Assembly (NCBI GenBank): GCA_965247535.1
Contig: OZ252018.1
Span: 1 to 64,000 of the forward strand
DNA length: 64,000 nt
Direction of reading: 5' to 3'
From: JAPPHY01 sp965247535
Lineage (GTDB): Bacteria; Chloroflexota; Dehalococcoidia; Lucifugimonadales; UBA2985
Part shown: positions 60,972 to 64,000 of the stretch, one piece after another
Layout of the letters: each line of letters starts with the position of its first letter
Position numbering within the stretch: position 1 is the stretch's first letter
Notes under the pieces: model-generated
Told to the model about the DNA's origin: nothing
The model's input: the letters and a program-made list of their open reading frames with translations, nothing else
Databases searched by the model: none
Position numbers and translations under genes: made by a program

Positions 60972-61822
60972 ACTGCGAAGAGGCGGGAGAGCTTATTCAC
61001 GCATACCTGCTGGGCGCTCTCGACGAGGACGAGAGGCACAGGCTGGAGGCGCATGTCCGCGGGTGCCCCGACTGCCTCGCCCTCTACTACGAGGAGAGCC
61101 CTTCCATGGAGATGCTGATCAGGGTGGGCGACCCTGTGCCGGCCCCGCCGGGCCTCAAGAGGCGAATCCTGGAAATGGTTAACGCCGGTGCGCGCCCATC
61201 GAGTCGACCCGGGTTGATCGGGGGGCCGCTGGCCCTCCTGAGGAGCGCCCTGCAGCAGCCCCTGGCCGCATCCGCGATGGCCGTCGTGTCGGTCACACTT
61301 GTGGTCCTCAGCGCGGGCGCCTTCCTGCTGTGGCAGGAGGTGAACGAGCTGAGGGACGAAGACCAACGGCTCTCATCCAATCTGCAGGACCAGCTGGACC
61401 AGATTCAGGAGGAGAACGAGAGGCTGGCCCAGACGCTCTTCAACCAGCTCGACCTGGCCTACCTGGCCTCGATGGAAGGCGTCTCCACCGTCATGCTGGA
61501 GGGTGGGGAGTCCGCCCCCAAGTCAACCGGTATGCTCATGCTCAGCCCGAATGCCACCTGGGGCGTGCTGCTCACGGTGGGACTTGATGCACTGCCCAGA
61601 GACAAGGTCTACCAGCTCTGGCTCATGTCAAACAACGGGCCTACGAGCGCAGGCACCTTCAAGGTGGACAGTGCAGGCTACGGCCAGCTGATGGTGCAGG
61701 GCTTGGGCGACTTGCGGGACTTCGAGAACGTCGAGGTGTCCATCGAGCCGGCGGAAGGCAGCCCCGAAGCCCTGGGGGCCAACGTGCTGAAGGGGCCACT
61801 CGTCACCGACACCTCGCAGTAG
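60968..61822 (+). CDS. Anti-sigma factor, zinc-finger/RskA type
   Basis: A 284-aa protein. The N-terminal zf-HC2 domain shows Cys3, His29, Cys33 and Cys36 (HVRGCPDC) and binds the sigma factor. One transmembrane helix spans about residues 99-122, followed by a short coiled-coil stretch (NELRDEDQRLSSNLQDQLDQ) and an extracytoplasmic RskA-like domain (GMLMLSPNATWGVLLTVG, DKVYQLWLMSNNGPTSAG). The long upstream open frame is not used; the ATG at 60968 overlaps the sigma stop. Release probably needs site-2 type proteolysis, and a site-2 protease is encoded at 23088-24179, though no link is shown. Confidence 0.9.
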   Translation: MNCEEAGELIHAYLLGALDEDERHRLEAHVRGCPDCLALYYEESPSMEMLIRVGDPVPAPPGLKRRILEMVNAGARPSSRPGLIGGPLALLRSALQQPLAASAMAVVSVTLVVLSAGAFLLWQEVNELRDEDQRLSSNLQDQLDQIQEENERLAQTLFNQLDLAYLASMEGVSTVMLEGGESAPKSTGMLMLSPNATWGVLLTVGLDALPRDKVYQLWLMSNNGPTSAGTFKVDSAGYGQLMVQGLGDLRDFENVEVSIEPAEGSPEALGANVLKGPLVTDTSQ

Positions 61823-61910
61823 GCACGAGCCGGATGGCCGGACGTCGCGGGCGAAGCTCCACCCTCAGAACAGCTTTCGTGTGCCTCAGCACCTCTGATA
61901 TACTCTCCGC

Positions 61911-62657
61911 ATGTGGCACACGTCTATCCGCTCTCAAAGCATAGCCTATTGCGCAGCGCTGCTCCTTCTCCTGTCCATAGCCGTCGCGGCATGCGCGCCC
62001 GCCGAGCCCACGACAACGCCAACCCCCAGCCCAACACCACCGCCGAACGCAGAGACCATCCTGGCTGCCTCCGGGGAGAGCATGGCGGCCCTGGACTCCT
62101 TTCGCTTCGGGCTGAGCCACGAGAACGGAGGCACACCCCTGGCCATCGGCCTCGTGGTGACGGACATGGAGGGCGACGTGGCCAAGCCGGACGGCCTGAG
62201 GGTCTCGCTCGGAGCAACCTTCAGCGGCTTCTTCGTGGAGATTGAGCTAGTAGCCCTGGATGGCGTGACCTACATGACCGACCCCATCACACAGGATTGG
62301 GAGATCCAGGAGGCCGGCGTGAACCCGCTGGCCTTCTTCGACCCGGCCACCGGCATAGACTCCATAATGAGCGACCTGGCCGAGCCATCCCTCCTGGGAC
62401 AGGAGATACTCGATGGCGTCACGACTAACCGCATCAGCGGCAAACTGCCGTCCGATTCGCTTGTACCACTCCTGAGCACCGTCGCACCCGACCTGACGGT
62501 GGACACGGAGGTGTGGATAGGCGTCGACGACTCCTACCTGCGGCGGGTGGTATTCCGCGGCTCGGCGGTCGCAGGCGACGCAGACGACATCGTGCGCACC
62601 ATCGTGCTGTCCAACTTCAACCAGGCCTCGGCTATCGAAGCGCCTCCTCTGAACTGA
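61911..62657 (+). CDS. LppX/LprG-like lipoprotein
   Basis: A 248-aa lipoprotein with lipobox (AVAAC), a short TP-rich linker and a half-barrel domain: SMAALDSFRFGLSHENGG, DGVTYMTDPITQDWEI, DGVTTNRISGKLPSD and VWIGVDDSYLRRVVFRG. This resembles mycobacterial LppX/LprAFG and the protein at 31102-32112. A TATACT lies six bases before the ATG and no ribosome site is visible, so the message may be leaderless. It follows the sigma/anti-sigma pair and could be one of its targets; that is conjecture. Confidence 0.8.
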   Translation: MWHTSIRSQSIAYCAALLLLLSIAVAACAPAEPTTTPTPSPTPPPNAETILAASGESMAALDSFRFGLSHENGGTPLAIGLVVTDMEGDVAKPDGLRVSLGATFSGFFVEIELVALDGVTYMTDPITQDWEIQEAGVNPLAFFDPATGIDSIMSDLAEPSLLGQEILDGVTTNRISGKLPSDSLVPLLSTVAPDLTVDTEVWIGVDDSYLRRVVFRGSAVAGDADDIVRTIVLSNFNQASAIEAPPLN

Positions 62658-62675
62658 GGCGCACGGGCCCGGCGC

Positions 62676-63467
62676 CTACCACGTGGCGTGGAAGTGGTTG
62701 AGCGGTCCGTGACCGGCCCCCACCGGGAAGGCGCTCCGGATGGCCTCCGTAACGTAGTCCTTTGCCCGGGCCACGGCATCCTCCACATCCATGCCCTGCG
62801 CCAGCCCCGCCGCAACGGCGGATGCGAAGGTGCAGCCCGTGCCGTGGGTGCTCGTGGTCTCCACCCGTGCGGCAGAGAGCTCGCGGAACTGCCGGCCGTC
62901 GTAGAAGACGTCCACGGCGTCGCCCTGCAGGTGGCCGCCCTTGACCACAACGCTGCGCGCCCCCATGTCCACGACTTCACGGGCCGCGCGGCGCGCGTCC
63001 TCGAGCGATTCCACGCTGCGGCCGACCAGCACCGAGGCCTCCGGCAGGTTGGGTGTGACCACCGCGGCAAGCGGCACCAGAAGGCCGCGCAACGCTTCCA
63101 CAGCCTCCTCCTGGAGCAGCCGGTCGCCTCCCTTGGCCACCATCACGGGGTCCACCACCAGGTTCTCGATCGTGTGCTCGCGCACTTTCTCGGCAACCGT
63201 TCGGATTATGCCTGAGTTCGCCAGCATTCCTGTCTTCACCGCGTCCGCGCCTATATCGGACATCACAGCGTCGATCTGTGCGGCGACCATGTCCGGGGGC
63301 AGTTCCACCACGGCGGTGACGCCCAGTGTGTTCTGGGCCGTGACGGCCGTCAGGGCTGACGAGCCGTATACGCCCAGGGCAGCGAACGTCTTCAGGTCGG
63401 CCTGGATGCCTGCGCCTCCCCCGGAATCGGAGCCTGCGATGGTCATGGCCCTGCTTGGTCTCTGCAT
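62676..63467 (-). CDS. thiD: Hydroxymethylpyrimidine (phosphate) kinase
   Basis: A 263-aa ribokinase-fold enzyme phosphorylating HMP and HMP-P for thiamine. The ATG at 63467 has GAGGAG upstream; longer starts lack it. RAMTIAGSDSGGGAGIQADLKTF, VTAQNTLGV, DPVMVAKGGDRLL and the anion-hole STHGTGCTFASAVAAGLA (read in parts) are conserved. Its neighbour upstream is a solute-binding protein of the NMT1/ThiY class, suggesting salvage of the pyrimidine. Confidence 0.94.
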   Translation of the reverse strand: MQRPSRAMTIAGSDSGGGAGIQADLKTFAALGVYGSSALTAVTAQNTLGVTAVVELPPDMVAAQIDAVMSDIGADAVKTGMLANSGIIRTVAEKVREHTIENLVVDPVMVAKGGDRLLQEEAVEALRGLLVPLAAVVTPNLPEASVLVGRSVESLEDARRAAREVVDMGARSVVVKGGHLQGDAVDVFYDGRQFRELSAARVETTSTHGTGCTFASAVAAGLAQGMDVEDAVARAKDYVTEAIRSAFPVGAGHGPLNHFHATW

Positions 63468-63475
63468 TGCGCTCC

Positions 63476-64000
63476 TCACTGCGTCATGAACTCGGACGTA
63501 AATGCGTCCGCAGCGTCCACGTCTTCCCCGAGGAGTCCCTCGGACTTCATCCAAGCCGCGAGGCCCTCCCACCTCTCCATGGACTGGTGGCCGAAGGCCA
63601 CACCCTCCTCCGACCATAGCGGGGCCAGCAGCCCGATGCCCTGCGACTCCAGGTCGCTGTCGATCTCCGGATTGGCCTCGACGAGGATATCCACGGCCGC
63701 CTGCGGATCTGCAATGGCGTCTGCGAAACCCCTGGCCGTGGCGCGGAGGAACCGCTCCACCACGTCCGGGTCATCGGCAATGGCGCTCTCCCCGGCAACG
63801 AGCACGAGCTCGTAGAAGTCGGGGACACCCCACTCCTCCATGCGCAGCACGCTGACCGGGTAGCCCTGCTTCTCCATGGCAATCGACTCGTGCGTCCAGT
63901 ATGCCCCAACTATGGCGTCCACCTTCCTGCCGATCAGCGCGGGCGACAGATCGAAGCCCACGTTGACCAGGGTCACGTCCTCGGCGGCGCCGCCGTCGTG
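63476..64000 (-). CDS. ABC transporter substrate-binding protein, NMT1/ThiY-like, 3' part
   Basis: The frame is open to the right edge, so the N-terminus with any signal peptide is missing; at least 174 codons are present. NVGFDLSPALIGRKVDAIVGAYW and the later VERFLRATARGFADAIADPQAAVDIL (read in parts) follow the second lobe of NMT1/THI5-type periplasmic binding proteins. Adjacent thiD, eight bases further on, points to uptake of a thiamine pyrimidine precursor, but aliphatic sulfonate and similar binders share the fold. Confidence 0.78.
   Translation of the reverse strand, partial: HDGGAAEDVTLVNVGFDLSPALIGRKVDAIVGAYWTHESIAMEKQGYPVSVLRMEEWGVPDFYELVLVAGESAIADDPDVVERFLRATARGFADAIADPQAAVDILVEANPEIDSDLESQGIGLLAPLWSEEGVAFGHQSMERWEGLAAWMKSEGLLGEDVDAADAFTSEFMTQ

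Overview
The window is GC-rich bacterial chromosome carrying one 16S rRNA gene, two tRNA genes and about seventy protein genes. The 16S gene, the many Cys-anchored lipoproteins with Thr-Pro repeat linkers, tandem acyl-CoA dehydrogenases and family III CoA-transferases, and a selenoprotein together suggest a Chloroflexota bacterium of the Dehalococcoidia/SAR202 type. That placement is inference; no database was searched.

Layout. 0-6.3 kb: two kelch lipoproteins (one cut by the window edge), a GNAT acetyltransferase, an overlapping pair of acyl-CoA dehydrogenases, an aldo/keto reductase and a DUF429 protein. 6.4-9.6 kb: a peroxiredoxin-like gene whose catalytic Cys codon is TGA followed by a SECIS-like hairpin, tRNA-Gln, and a CARDB/metallopeptidase lipoprotein. 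9.7-13.2 kb: trpG, a DNA methyltransferase, trpD and trpC. 13.2-15.8 kb: two overlapping CoA-transferases. 16.1-18.7 kb: a small toxin-antitoxin pair, then a 16S gene with no 23S beside it, with its promoter and processing stem visible. 18.7-28.2 kb: a lipoprotein, cysteine desulfurase, a large helicase, a site-2 protease, the speD-speB polyamine pair, a LicD-like gene, tatC and a tatA/B-like gene.

28.2-39 kb is the accessory part. A one-gene LRR lipoprotein insertion sits between two copies of the 3' end of an endonuclease III-like gene. It is followed by a DUF1330 pseudogene, two VapBC-like modules, small enzyme genes, a truncated nucleotidyltransferase and an AT-richer nuclease-methyltransferase/specificity pair, ending at tRNA-Met.

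39-43 kb is a compact coenzyme A block (coaBC, coaX, NAD(P)H-hydrate repair, acpS). 43-49 kb has two lipoproteins, folD, intergenic repeats, DUF2905, queA, a dienelactone hydrolase-like gene and a small conserved protein. 49-56 kb has htpX, a KAP-type NTPase with a small partner, tatA, ilvD, a tandem Usp protein, a uracil-DNA glycosylase and a pterin dehydratase. 56-60 kb is the riboflavin set dcd-ribD-ribE-ribBA-ribH. The window ends with an ECF sigma/anti-sigma pair, an LppX-like lipoprotein, thiD and the end of a solute-binding protein gene.

The strongest leads are the selenoprotein, the insertion carrying a duplicated FeS-tail of the glycosylase gene, the isolated 16S transcription unit, and the KAP NTPase module.
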